In this document: in pieces, positions 16,213 to 24,342 of the stretch
How positions within the stretch are numbered: the stretch's first letter is position 1
How the letters are laid out: each line of letters starts with the position of its first letter
Assembly (NCBI GenBank): GCA_002314445.1
Contig: DCFX01000056.1
Coordinates: 1 to 35,989, forward strand
DNA length: 35,989 nt
Origin: Treponema sp. UBA1793
Lineage (GTDB): Bacteria; Spirochaetota; Spirochaetia; Treponematales; Treponemataceae
Direction: 5' to 3'
Notes under the pieces: generated by a model
Seen by the model: only the letters and a program-made list of their open reading frames with translations
The model's database searches: none
What the model was told of the DNA's origin: nothing
Program-made: the position numbers and the translations under genes

Positions 16213-17999
16213 AGGGAACAGAAGAAAAACTGGACAAGACAGAAGAAGAGTTTCTGTCGACATTCAAGCGGGAAAAAGGACACAGCCTGCGCACGCTGCT
16301 CGGACTGTATAAAGGTCACTATGTTGATCTGGTCTTTTCAATTGTATTTTTCATCATCAAACACTCGCCTACGTGGGCACTGCCGATTGTTACGGCTCAT
16401 ATAATCGATGCCGCGACAAAAGGCGGAACAAATGCATCACACACAATCCTTATCAATACGCTGTGTATGATTCTTTTTATTGCGCAGAATATTCCGACGA
16501 ACTATCTGCACACATGGCTGTATGCAAAGACAGTGCGTAATGTCGAACTTGAACTGCGCAGCGCACTCGTACGAAAACTGCAGCAGCTCTCAATTTCATA
16601 TCATACCGCCATGCAGAGCGGACGGCTGCAATCCAAAATCATGCGCGATGTGGAACAAATTGAAACGCTCTCGTCGCAGCTTTTCATCACGATGATTACA
16701 ATCATTCTAAACATTGCCGTGTCGGTTTCCGTCGTTGCATTCAAAAGCCGGGTCATACTGCTGTTCTTTACAGCAACGGTTCCGGCAGCCGTTCTTATAA
16801 TGGCAGTCTTTAAGGGCAGGATAAAAAAATACAATACGGTGTTCCGCCGCGATATGGAGGAAACGTCGGCTCGCGTTATGGAAATGGTCGAACTTATTCC
16901 CGTAACACGGGCACATGCGCTTGAGAACCGGGAAACGGAGAAAATGGACAGGCAGCTTGAACATGTCGCAAAAAGCGGGCTCCGCCTGGACATGATTCAG
17001 ACGCTTTTCGGCAGCGTAAGCTGGGTCAGTTTTCAGATATTCCAGGTCATATGCCTTGCATTCACATCCATTATGGCGTCGAGGGGAGCTATATCAGTCG
17101 GCGATGTGGTTATGTATCAAAGTTATTTCACCACCATTGTCGGACAGATTTCTGCGATTATAGGCCTGCTGCCGATTATCACGAAAGGTCTTGAATCCGT
17201 CAATTCTGTCGGCGACATACTGCTGAGCGGAGATATTGAAGACACCGGGAAAAAACCGAAACTTACGAAAGTCGACGGCCACATTGAAATGAAAAATGTG
17301 TATTTTTCATACCTCGACAGCAGTTCGCCGGTATTAAAGGGAATTAATCTCGACATACCGCAGGGAAAAACGATTGCCCTTGTAGGAGGTTCCGGCGCGG
17401 GTAAATCGACAATACTGAATCTTGTTATCGGTTTTTTGAAACCGGAAACGGGACAAGTATGTATAGACGGGCACGATCTGAAATCAATTGATCTGAAATC
17501 ATACCGGACACACCTTTCCGTTGTACCGCAGCAGTCGATTCTGTTCACCGGAACAATCCGCGAAAACATTACGTACGGCAAAGACAACATAAGCGGAGAG
17601 CGTCTTGCAGAAGTTGTAAAAGCCGCAAATCTTGACGACGTCATAGCTGCGATGCCCGACGGCCTTGATACGATGGTGAGCGAACACGGAGGCAATCTGA
17701 GCGGAGGCCAGAAACAGCGCGTAAGCATAGCCCGGGCATTCATCAGAGATCCGTCTATTCTCATTCTTGACGAGGCGACAAGCGCACTGGACACCATGAG
17801 CGAAAAGAAAATTCAGGATGCCATCAGGAACCTTGTAAAGGGGCGAACGACACTTATCGTCGCACACAGACTTTCGACAATACGCAATGCAGATACTATA
17901 GCCGTTATAGGGGAAGGCGGCATTCAGGAATACGGGACGTATGCGGATCTTATGGAAAAGAAAGGAATTTTTTACAAAATGCATGAGCTCCAGGTGTAA
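16185..17999 (+). CDS. ABC transporter, fused membrane and ATP-binding half-exporter
   Basis: A 604-residue inner-membrane protein with a six-helix type-1 exporter domain (about 40-340) followed by an ATPase domain. The ATPase has Walker A GGSGAGKST (401-409), Q-loop PQQS, signature LSGGQKQR (from L505), Walker B ILILDEAT (Asp529, Glu530) and the switch His in AHRLS. All are intact, so it should work as a homodimer exporting an unknown substrate such as a lipid, peptide or drug. The first 30 residues are a polar Lys/Glu-rich tail. The start lies within the end of the GNAT gene, with GGAG upstream at a rather long spacing. No terminator follows; only a palindrome GCGGGCCCGC at 18005-18014 is seen. 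Confidence 0.93.
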   Translation: MQQDTDKAIKGTEEKLDKTEEEFLSTFKREKGHSLRTLLGLYKGHYVDLVFSIVFFIIKHSPTWALPIVTAHIIDAATKGGTNASHTILINTLCMILFIAQNIPTNYLHTWLYAKTVRNVELELRSALVRKLQQLSISYHTAMQSGRLQSKIMRDVEQIETLSSQLFITMITIILNIAVSVSVVAFKSRVILLFFTATVPAAVLIMAVFKGRIKKYNTVFRRDMEETSARVMEMVELIPVTRAHALENRETEKMDRQLEHVAKSGLRLDMIQTLFGSVSWVSFQIFQVICLAFTSIMASRGAISVGDVVMYQSYFTTIVGQISAIIGLLPIITKGLESVNSVGDILLSGDIEDTGKKPKLTKVDGHIEMKNVYFSYLDSSSPVLKGINLDIPQGKTIALVGGSGAGKSTILNLVIGFLKPETGQVCIDGHDLKSIDLKSYRTHLSVVPQQSILFTGTIRENITYGKDNISGERLAEVVKAANLDDVIAAMPDGLDTMVSEHGGNLSGGQKQRVSIARAFIRDPSILILDEATSALDTMSEKKIQDAIRNLVKGRTTLIVAHRLSTIRNADTIAVIGEGGIQEYGTYADLMEKKGIFYKMHELQV

Positions 18000-18069
18000 A
18001 GCCGGCGGGCCCGCAGAAATAGCATGTTCCGGTTCGTGCAATGCAGAGACGCACGCCCTGTGTTCTATT

Positions 18070-18098
18070 TTGACTAAATGTTATAAAAAGGTTAGAAT
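18070..18098 (+). promoter_or_regulatory. pncB promoter
   Basis: TTGACT at 18070-18075 (5 of 6), a 17-base spacer, and TAGAAT at 18093-18098 (5 of 6). The predicted leader to the ATG at 18197 is about 90 bases, the longest seen in this window. Confidence 0.75.
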
Positions 18099-18196
18099 AC
18101 TCCTGACTCAGGGAAATGCAGCGTGCAGACGGATGCCGGATGCACTCTCGAAGAACCTTCCTTCAATTACTACTCTTATTTTGCGAGGTATTTATT

Positions 18197-19702
18197 ATGG
18201 CACAACCTGAAACAGCAGCTGAAAGCGATCCTGTCGAAAACAAGCGAATCAACAGTGCGCTCTTCACCGATTTCTATGAACTTACGATGGCGCAGGGATA
18301 CTGGAAAGAGAATATGAACCAGCAGGTCGTATTCGATATGTTTTTCCGCCGCAATCCGTTTAACGGGGGATTTTCAGTTCTTGCGGGTAACGAAACCCTG
18401 CTTGATGTCCTTACATCATTTCATTTCAGCAAAGACGATATCGACTACCTTTCGGCACAGAAAATATTCGAACAGGGTTTTCTCGACTACCTGAAAGATT
18501 TCCGTTTCCGCGGTGATTTATACATGATGGATGAGGGGACGGTCATCTTTCCCCAGGAGCCGCTCGTGCGCATCCATGCAAATCTCATTGAAGCACAGAT
18601 AGTCGAAGGACTTATCCTGAATCATGTTAATTTCCAGAGCCTCATCGCTACAAAGACTGCAAGGGTATGGCTGGCCGCGAACAAGGGCGGCATTATGGAA
18701 TTCGGTCTCCGCCGTGCCCAGGGACCGGACGGCGCAATGAGTGCGTCCCGTGCGGCATATATCGGAGGGGCTGCAGGAACGTCGAATACGCTTGCAGGAA
18801 AACTGTACGGTATTCCGGTCATGGGAACTATGGCACATTCGTGGATTATGTCTTTTCCGTCGGAACTCGACGCATTCCGCGCATATGCAAAAATTTATCC
18901 GCAGAATTCGGTTTTCCTTATCGACACCTATGATACGCTCAAATCGGGAATTAAGAATGCTATTATCGCAGGTAAAGAGCTTGTGGAAAAAGGATACAAT
19001 TTCGGCGTGCGCCTTGATTCCGGCGATATTTCATATCTTACGACAGAAGTACGGAAGGAACTCAATAAAGCAGGTTTTCCGCAGGCAAAAATTGCAGTAT
19101 CAAATGAACTGACAGAGGATATTATCAGCACGCTTGTTGCACAGAAAGTTCCTATAGACAGCTGGGGTGTCGGCACGCATATGGTCACCGGCGGCTCCGA
19201 ATCGTCATTCACCGGAGTCTATAAGCTCGCTGCACGCCACGACAAACTGACGGATAAAATGGTTCCCGCAATGAAATTCTCCGATAATCCGGCAAAAATG
19301 ACAAATCCCGGAATTAAAAACGTATACAGGCTTTACGATGAAAACGGGATGGCAGCGGCGGATATACTGGCTCTTGATGATGAAAAAATCGAAACCGGAA
19401 AAGAATATCACTATTATCATCCGATGATTGACTACCGCCAGTTTATATTCAGGGCGGCTCATATTGAACCGCTCCTGAAAAAAAGGCTTGAAGAGGGAAA
19501 ACGCATACAGGTGCGGCTGCCTGATGCCGAACAGCTGCACATAAGCCGGGAAACGATGCAGAAGCAGCTTACTTCGTTAGACGAATCGTATAAACGCATT
19601 TTGAACCCGCACATTTATAAAGTTTCGATGTCGCAGGAACTAAAGGATTTGAAGCTTAAATTTATTCAGGAAAACATTGCACTTCAGGAACCGGAGCAGT
19701 AA
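18197..19702 (+). CDS. pncB: Nicotinate phosphoribosyltransferase
   Basis: This enzyme joins nicotinate to PRPP (with ATP) to give nicotinate mononucleotide in NAD salvage. The 501-residue cytoplasmic protein shows family blocks in order: LFTDFYELTMAQGYW at the start, FGLRRAQGPDG, the phosphorylated-His region GTMAHSWIMSF, DTYDT, VRLDSGDI, and the phosphate-binding GVGTHMVTGG. The length fits the longer bacterial type. The ATG at 18197 is preceded by GAGG at 18185-18188. An in-frame ATG at 18116 lies in the leader but has no ribosome site and does not match the family. PRPP would come from prs, encoded about 1.7 kb downstream on the other strand. Confidence 0.95.
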   Translation: MAQPETAAESDPVENKRINSALFTDFYELTMAQGYWKENMNQQVVFDMFFRRNPFNGGFSVLAGNETLLDVLTSFHFSKDDIDYLSAQKIFEQGFLDYLKDFRFRGDLYMMDEGTVIFPQEPLVRIHANLIEAQIVEGLILNHVNFQSLIATKTARVWLAANKGGIMEFGLRRAQGPDGAMSASRAAYIGGAAGTSNTLAGKLYGIPVMGTMAHSWIMSFPSELDAFRAYAKIYPQNSVFLIDTYDTLKSGIKNAIIAGKELVEKGYNFGVRLDSGDISYLTTEVRKELNKAGFPQAKIAVSNELTEDIISTLVAQKVPIDSWGVGTHMVTGGSESSFTGVYKLAARHDKLTDKMVPAMKFSDNPAKMTNPGIKNVYRLYDENGMAAADILALDDEKIETGKEYHYYHPMIDYRQFIFRAAHIEPLLKKRLEEGKRIQVRLPDAEQLHISRETMQKQLTSLDESYKRILNPHIYKVSMSQELKDLKLKFIQENIALQEPEQ

Positions 19703-19711
19703 ATCTGCCTT

Positions 19712-19743
19712 CTGCGGAAGGTGTATTATGGCACTTTCCGCAG
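19712..19743. other. Stable hairpin between the converging pncB and LiaI-like genes
   Basis: A 12-bp stem (19712-19723 with 19732-19743, one wobble pair) has an 8-base loop. Neither side carries a T-run, so it is not a standard intrinsic terminator. It is symmetric and lies just after the pncB stop, so it could protect the mRNA 3' end. Confidence 0.5.
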
Positions 19744-19754
19744 GAACGACGGCT

Positions 19755-20255
19755 TTACTTATCTTTTCCCATTCCGTGAAACAGAATATATATGCCGGCA
19801 ATAACAAACAGCGCGGGAATAATAATTTTAGCAGGTTCCACTGAAAAAAAGCTGCGGCATACATTCGATGCGATTGAAACTCCGGCAGCTGCTGTTAGAA
19901 TAAGAGCTGTCAGAAGCACACCGCCCGGCCTGCCCGCACAAAAATAGTACTGGTAAAGGCCTGCAGCCACGGCAATAATATATACGGGCCAGGTGTTGGA
20001 TGAAAACGACCAGTTTGTAAAGACTTCAAAAAGAAACAGAAGACCTATTGTCGTAAGTATTCCGCCCGGAATCAGCAGTCCGGGGGCTTTCCGCTCCGTA
20101 AAATAGGAAACTTCAAATGAAAGCCCCGGAACGAGCACAAACAACGGCCAAAGATAATGCATACTGATAAAATCCGCATGCAGAAATATACCTGCAAACA
20201 GCAGGACGCCGATTAAAATAAACAGCAGTCCCCATACAATATTCCGCGACCTCAT
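19755..20255 (-). CDS. LiaI/LiaF-like (DUF5668-type) membrane protein
   Basis: A 166-residue inner-membrane protein with about six hydrophobic segments. The opening IVWGLLFILIGVLLF, followed by YLWPLFVLVPG, is typical of the LiaI-LiaF-like transmembrane region, seen in small proteins linked to envelope stress. The later blocks LLIPGGILTTIGLLFLFE and the closing IIIPALFVIAGIYILF repeat the same hydrophobic pattern. There is no cytoplasmic DNA-binding or enzymatic domain. The start at 20255 has AAGGAG about 8 bases upstream. It appears to have its own promoter. Confidence 0.8.
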   Translation of the reverse strand: MRSRNIVWGLLFILIGVLLFAGIFLHADFISMHYLWPLFVLVPGLSFEVSYFTERKAPGLLIPGGILTTIGLLFLFEVFTNWSFSSNTWPVYIIAVAAGLYQYYFCAGRPGGVLLTALILTAAAGVSIASNVCRSFFSVEPAKIIIPALFVIAGIYILFHGMGKDK

Positions 20256-20286
20256 TTTTCACACTCCTTTAGATGTATACTCCGCT

Positions 20287-20314
20287 ATATTACCATGCGC
20301 AGACACGCTTACAA
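20287..20314 (-). promoter_or_regulatory. Promoter of the LiaI-like gene
   Basis: Read leftward: TTGTAA (20314-20309), a 16-base spacer, TAATAT (20292-20287). The leader is about 25 bases and includes AAGGAG. Confidence 0.5.
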
Positions 20315-20349
20315 GTCTGCTGCAAAACGTCAGAAAATAAATTTTTATA

Positions 20350-21327
20350 CTATTGAAAAAGTCCTCTGGACAGCCATGAGGATGTGTCGTCAAACAAATC
20401 ATTGATTGATTCACGCATCTGCATCCGCCTGACGGATTCTGCAAACATTGGTGCGACCGATACAATTTTAAGCTTTTTCATATTCACTGTATTCGGATTA
20501 TATAAACTGTCTGTAGAAATAACAGTTTGTATGCAGCTGTTTTCTATAGCATCAACACCTTTTTTGGAGAGCGGGATGTGCGAAAAACATGCTATAATAT
20601 CTTTGGCACCGCGCTTTTTCAGTTCTGCGGCGAGATTGACGACAGTCCCGCCGCTTATGCTGAAATCATCGACAATGATGGCGTTTTTTCCTGCAACATT
20701 TCCTATTATTTCAAGGATTTCCGCATTTTCATCATTGCAGCGTCTTGTTTTGTCTCCAATTGCAACGGGAAGATTCAATTCATCAGCATATTTCCGGGCA
20801 ACCTTTGCATTACCGGAATCGGGAGAAACTATCACTGCGTTGTCGGGCAGAATGGTTTTGAGATAATTTATAATCACAGGACGGGCAAAAAGATGATCAA
20901 CAGGTTTTTTAAAAAATCCCTGAATCTGCGGAGCGTGAAGATCCATCGTAATGACGCGGTCGGCACCTTCCAGTTCAATACATTCCGCACAGACACGAGC
21001 CCGGATGGAAACACGCGGTTCATCTTTTTTATCACCCTTTGCATAACTGAAATAGGGAATGACAGCTGTCACATAATCAGCTCCGGAACGTTTGAAAGCA
21101 TCAAGCCAGAAAAGAAGCTCAACGAAATCGTTATTTGCGTCCAGTCCGACAGGCTGCACAAGGTATATTTCTTTGCTCCGGACGTGTTCCCCTATTTTGA
21201 CGTACGTATTCCCTTCGGAGAAGTGAATCACCTCTGTGTGTCCGAGAGGCACACTCAAATACCTGCACATCTTTTCTGCAAACGGTTTTCCCGCTGTCCC
21301 TGCAAATATATTTATTTCGGATTCCAT
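20350..21327 (-). CDS. prs: Ribose-phosphate pyrophosphokinase (PRPP synthetase), divergent form
   Basis: Makes PRPP from ribose 5-phosphate and ATP for nucleotide, histidine and NAD synthesis. The 325-residue cytoplasmic protein keeps the two-domain phosphoribosyltransferase layout. It shows FAGTAGKPFAEKMCRYL at the start, VIPYFSYAKGDKK for the ATP region, MDLHAPQIQGFF, and VSPDSGNAKVARKYADEL. The PRPP-binding loop reads VDDFSISGGT, where most bacterial enzymes have VDDxxDTGGT, so the third acid is a Ser. Such variation suggests a divergent spirochaetal branch with possibly altered regulation; the enzyme is still likely active. A promoter lies upstream, with a weak GGGAA ribosome site. Confidence 0.92.
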   Translation of the reverse strand: MESEINIFAGTAGKPFAEKMCRYLSVPLGHTEVIHFSEGNTYVKIGEHVRSKEIYLVQPVGLDANNDFVELLFWLDAFKRSGADYVTAVIPYFSYAKGDKKDEPRVSIRARVCAECIELEGADRVITMDLHAPQIQGFFKKPVDHLFARPVIINYLKTILPDNAVIVSPDSGNAKVARKYADELNLPVAIGDKTRRCNDENAEILEIIGNVAGKNAIIVDDFSISGGTVVNLAAELKKRGAKDIIACFSHIPLSKKGVDAIENSCIQTVISTDSLYNPNTVNMKKLKIVSVAPMFAESVRRMQMRESINDLFDDTSSWLSRGLFQ

Positions 21328-21345
21328 TATTTTCCCTATATAGTA

Positions 21346-21374
21346 TTTATACCGGTTTTTAACATACAGGTAAA
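21346..21374 (-). promoter_or_regulatory. prs promoter
   Basis: Read leftward: TTTACC (21374-21369), a 17-base spacer, TATAAA (21351-21346). The leader is about 12 bases with a weak GGGAA. Confidence 0.5.
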
Positions 21375-21400
21375 CAGGTACACGGCATGCACAATAGTAT

Positions 21401-23245
21401 TTACCAGCTCAGTCCGTATCCTGCCGGATACAGCGGTTTTTCTTTTCCTGAAATAAAATTGTCGTACGGAAGCTGATCAACTCGCTCCGGCCAGTCGGCC
21501 GGAAGTTTTGCTGACGGAGTAACAGCTCCCGTAAGGATATCGGCAATTCCGTATCCTCCCTCAGAACCCGGAAGCCAGGCAGCTGCAACGGCGGCAGCTT
21601 TCTTCTCCATATCTCCGAGTATGACAGGCCTGCCGCTGATAATCACAAGTACAACTTTGCTGAAAGCCTTTTCCGCTCTGGCGGCTGTACGTATATCTGA
21701 ATCAGGCAGGGCAAGCGTTTTACTGTCGCCGACTCCTTCCGCATACGGCGGTTCGGAAACGACGACAATACAAACGGCATTGCTGCCGGCAGTATCGAAT
21801 TTTCCATTTGCCTCATATATCATATCAGGATATTTTTCCTTCAATGCAGCGCGCACCGAAGTTCCAGCCGTTACGTTGCCGGTTACGCCCTGCCACGACA
21901 GCGTCCAGCCGCCGCACTGATGTCCTACGTCATCTGCACCGCTCCCGCACAAATATAATGCTGCATCATTCTTCAACGGAAGAATACCATCTTTATTTTT
22001 GAGCACAACAATTGATTTTGCCGCCGCTTCCCTGGCAAGTGCAAGATGTTCAGGGCTGCGTACTGTTTTTACATACGATTCATCGGTATACGGATGTTCA
22101 AGCAGACCGCTTTCGATTTTTACGCGGAGAATCCGCCTTACAGCATCGTCTATGCGCTCCTGTGTGATTGCACCGGACTTTACGGCTTTCTTTACCGCTG
22201 ACTGGAATCTTTCTCCGTTGTAGGGAACCATATTCATATCGATTCCCGCGTTGATTGATTTTACGACGGCCTGCTCATAATCCGCATCGACCTGATCAAT
22301 TCCCGCCCAGTCTGAAACAATAAATCCGGTAAATCCGAGTTCGTTTTTCAGCACATCAGTCAGAAGATACTTGCTACTGTGTATCTTCACTCCGTTCCAT
22401 GACGAAAACGACGCCATGACAATGCGCACACCACTGTCGACAGCCGCTTTGTAGGGGGGAAGATATGTTTCCCGGAGATACGCTTCTGAACACTGCGTGT
22501 CTCCCTGATCAAGAAGGTAGTTGTCCGTCAGTGATGAATCGAATGCGGTGCCGCCGTCGCCGAGATAATGTTTTGCCGTACAAAGCATTCCCGGCACGGA
22601 CTGAAACCCGCGTATGAATGAAGACGACAGTTCCGTGACTTTTGCCGTGTCCTCTCCGTATGATTCATACGAGCGGCCCCAGCGCGGATCCCTGAGAACG
22701 GCAAGGCAGGGAGCGAAAGTCCATGTAATCCCGCAGGCCGCTGTTTCTTCCGCGGAAGCTTTTCCGATTCTGTATACAAGCTCAGTATCTCCCGCGGCAC
22801 CGAGTCCGATTTCGTGCGGAAAGATTGTCGCATTTATAAGATTGTTCTGTCCGTGCACCGAATCATTCCCGTACAGGACGGGAATGCGGGGAGATACGGA
22901 AAGTGCGTCTTCCTGCATCTGCTTAATCATGTTTCTCCAGCCGGCAGGTGTATTGCTCACAGGAGTGCTTCCCCCTCCGGAAAGAACGCTTCCTTCGTGA
23001 AAACCGGCGGCAGTTCCCTGATGAACAATATTGCGTTCCAGCTGCGTCATCTGTCCGATTTTTTCGTCCAGCGTCATGCGTGCAAGAATAGTCCCGGCAC
23101 GCTGTTCCACCGGAACCTGTGAATCAGCCTTCCAGGTATCTGCTGCGGCGCCTGCTTTTTTCTGCGCCGTGCAGCCGGCAGTTCCTGCAAGTATGAAAAG
23201 AATACAGAGAAAAAATACTCTGTCTTTCTGTAAATGATTTGTCAT
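21401..23245 (-). CDS. GH3 beta-glucosidase / exo-beta-glucanase lipoprotein
   Basis: A 614-residue surface or periplasmic glycosidase that should release glucose from beta-linked oligosaccharides such as cellodextrins. A lipoprotein signal (VFFLCILFILAGTAGC) is followed by the GH3 barrel. This has MTLDEKIGQM, the substrate-binding KHYLGDGGT, and the nucleophile Asp312 in GFIVSDWAG. The C-terminal sandwich domain starts near SIVVLKNKDGILPL and includes CGGWTLSWQG, as in barley exo-glucanase relatives. The ATG at 23245 is chosen over an in-frame TTG at 23260, because a promoter places the transcript start there. With the GH5 cellulase in this window it would complete beta-glucan breakdown. Confidence 0.93.
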   Translation of the reverse strand: MTNHLQKDRVFFLCILFILAGTAGCTAQKKAGAAADTWKADSQVPVEQRAGTILARMTLDEKIGQMTQLERNIVHQGTAAGFHEGSVLSGGGSTPVSNTPAGWRNMIKQMQEDALSVSPRIPVLYGNDSVHGQNNLINATIFPHEIGLGAAGDTELVYRIGKASAEETAACGITWTFAPCLAVLRDPRWGRSYESYGEDTAKVTELSSSFIRGFQSVPGMLCTAKHYLGDGGTAFDSSLTDNYLLDQGDTQCSEAYLRETYLPPYKAAVDSGVRIVMASFSSWNGVKIHSSKYLLTDVLKNELGFTGFIVSDWAGIDQVDADYEQAVVKSINAGIDMNMVPYNGERFQSAVKKAVKSGAITQERIDDAVRRILRVKIESGLLEHPYTDESYVKTVRSPEHLALAREAAAKSIVVLKNKDGILPLKNDAALYLCGSGADDVGHQCGGWTLSWQGVTGNVTAGTSVRAALKEKYPDMIYEANGKFDTAGSNAVCIVVVSEPPYAEGVGDSKTLALPDSDIRTAARAEKAFSKVVLVIISGRPVILGDMEKKAAAVAAAWLPGSEGGYGIADILTGAVTPSAKLPADWPERVDQLPYDNFISGKEKPLYPAGYGLSW

Positions 23246-23251
23246 AAGAAT

Positions 23252-23281
23252 AGTGTACAACCACTTTTCTGATTATTGCAA
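23252..23281 (-). promoter_or_regulatory. GH3 gene promoter; leaderless
   Basis: Read leftward: TTGCAA (23281-23276), an 18-base spacer, TACACT (23257-23252), then 6 bases to the ATG at 23245. Confidence 0.55.
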
Positions 23282-23329
23282 GCATTCAGTAAAGAATATA
23301 GTGCTGTATATCTGCCGGAGCCGCATGCA

Positions 23330-23794
23330 TCATGCGTCAGTGCCCTGCTCCGCCTTTCTGCAGTTTTCAAGCAGTCTGGCAAGCAGATTGTCGATACAGT
23401 CGCGTTCTTCTTCGGTCATGTTTCCGTAAAAAAGTTCAGTCATGCGGCTGCTGATTTTAGTAAATTTTCCGCCGATATTTTCGGGAAACGACGGGCCGGG
23501 TACTACAATAATGCTTCTTCTGTCGCCGGAAGCAGGAACCCGCTGAACAAGCCCTGCCTGCTCCATGCGGTCAAGGATGCCGCTCATCGTCGCCTTATCA
23601 AATCCGGCTGCGGCACCGAGCTCTCCGCACGACAAACCGCCGGGTGCTGCTTCATGAAGTGCATAAACAACGCGCCCCTGTCCCTCCGTAAGGAATCCGA
23701 TGCCTTCTTCATCAAGTATTTTCTTGAACAGACGGCCGCTCAGCCTGCTGATTTGATTTATCATTGAGCCGCCGCTGCGATATTTCTTCTTCAT
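23330..23794 (-). CDS. MarR-family transcriptional regulator
   Basis: A 154-residue winged-helix repressor. It has an N-terminal dimer helix (QISRLSGRLFKKIL). The recognition helix region is LSCGELGAAAGFDKATMSGILDRMEQAGLV, and the wing is RVPASGDRRSIIVV. These match the MarR layout in order and length. Its ATG overlaps the stop of the flavin-fold gene (ATGA), so the two are one operon. A perfect-looking palindrome over the operon promoter is the probable operator, implying autorepression relieved by a small ligand. The ligand is unknown. Confidence 0.92.
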   Translation of the reverse strand: MKKKYRSGGSMINQISRLSGRLFKKILDEEGIGFLTEGQGRVVYALHEAAPGGLSCGELGAAAGFDKATMSGILDRMEQAGLVQRVPASGDRRSIIVVPGPSFPENIGGKFTKISSRMTELFYGNMTEEERDCIDNLLARLLENCRKAEQGTDA

Positions 23795-24267
23795 GTTTCC
23801 GGATTTTCCTCCTCATGTATGCTGAACGTATGCTCTGCAAAATGGCTCCAGCTCCTGATATCTTCCGACACAAATTTGATGAGTGCGTAATCGGGATCGG
23901 ACGCACCTTTATGATAATATATGCGCCAGCCGGTCTGCCAGAAATCTTTCTTTATTTTCTCATCGGTAACTTCAATCATTTCACCGCACAATCCGGCGCC
24001 GAGAAATTTCCCCGGTATGCAGAAATAAAGAGACGATTTCGAATTCTTACGGAGCTGCGAAACTTTCCGCGACGAAGTATTTGTCGTAAAATAAAGAGTA
24101 ATCCTGTTACCTTCGACAATAAGCGCTTTACCAATCAGCCGCGGGTACTTTTTTTTATTTGCAAGGTTAAGCAGCGCCCGGCTTTCGGGAAACCCTTTTT
24201 CATTGACAGTGGAAAAAACTGCAGCATCAGATTTTTCAATAATGGCTTCGACATCTTCGATTTTCAT
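23791..24267 (-). CDS. Pyridoxamine 5'-phosphate oxidase-like FMN-binding split-barrel protein
   Basis: A 158-residue cytoplasmic protein of the general-stress-protein-26 / PNPOx-like split-barrel fold, whose members usually bind FMN or F420 and reduce small compounds. Supporting stretches are AVFSTVNEKGFPESRALL for the first barrel strands and RITLYFTTNTSSRKVSQLRKN for the flavin phosphate region. The aromatic IYYHKGASDPDYALIKF forms the C-terminal strands. The true substrate is unknown; it is not a clear vitamin B6 oxidase. The ATG at 24267 is chosen for its AGAGG site and conserved start, not the in-frame codon at 24330, which falls on the promoter. It is co-transcribed with the marR gene. 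Confidence 0.85.
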   Translation of the reverse strand: MKIEDVEAIIEKSDAAVFSTVNEKGFPESRALLNLANKKKYPRLIGKALIVEGNRITLYFTTNTSSRKVSQLRKNSKSSLYFCIPGKFLGAGLCGEMIEVTDEKIKKDFWQTGWRIYYHKGASDPDYALIKFVSEDIRSWSHFAEHTFSIHEEENPET

Positions 24268-24285
24268 AAATTGTATTCCTCTCAA

Positions 24286-24322
24286 AATGGTTTGCATACA
24301 TATAGTACGTATACAAACCATT
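24286..24322. promoter_or_regulatory. Probable MarR operator palindrome
   Basis: A 14-base arm at 24286-24299 (AATGGTTTGCATAC) is repeated inverted at 24309-24322 with one mismatch, around a 9-base centre. The outer 9 bases are perfect. It covers the -10 box and most of the spacer of the promoter, so bound protein would block transcription. Confidence 0.75.
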
Positions 24323-24330
24323 TCTGTCAA
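24302..24330 (-). promoter_or_regulatory. Promoter of the flavin-fold gene and marR
   Basis: Read leftward: a perfect TTGACA (24330-24325), a 17-base spacer, TACTAT (24307-24302). This is one of the strongest promoters in the window, in keeping with control by a repressor. Confidence 0.8.
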
Positions 24331-24342
24331 GCTGATTCCGGA

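Noticed and set aside
18005..18014. Palindrome GCGGGCCCGC after the ABC transporter gene
   Set aside because: It has no T-run and no loop of useful size, so I do not call it a terminator; it may be chance in a GC-rich stretch.
20300..20321. Small hairpin GCAGAC/GTCTGC near the LiaI-like promoter
   Set aside because: A 6-bp stem with a 10-base loop and no T-run; it overlaps the -35 box and gives too little evidence for a regulatory site.
20527..21456. A 309-codon plus-strand frame opposite prs
   Set aside because: It has no recognisable domains and is fully antisense to prs, whose motifs are clear.
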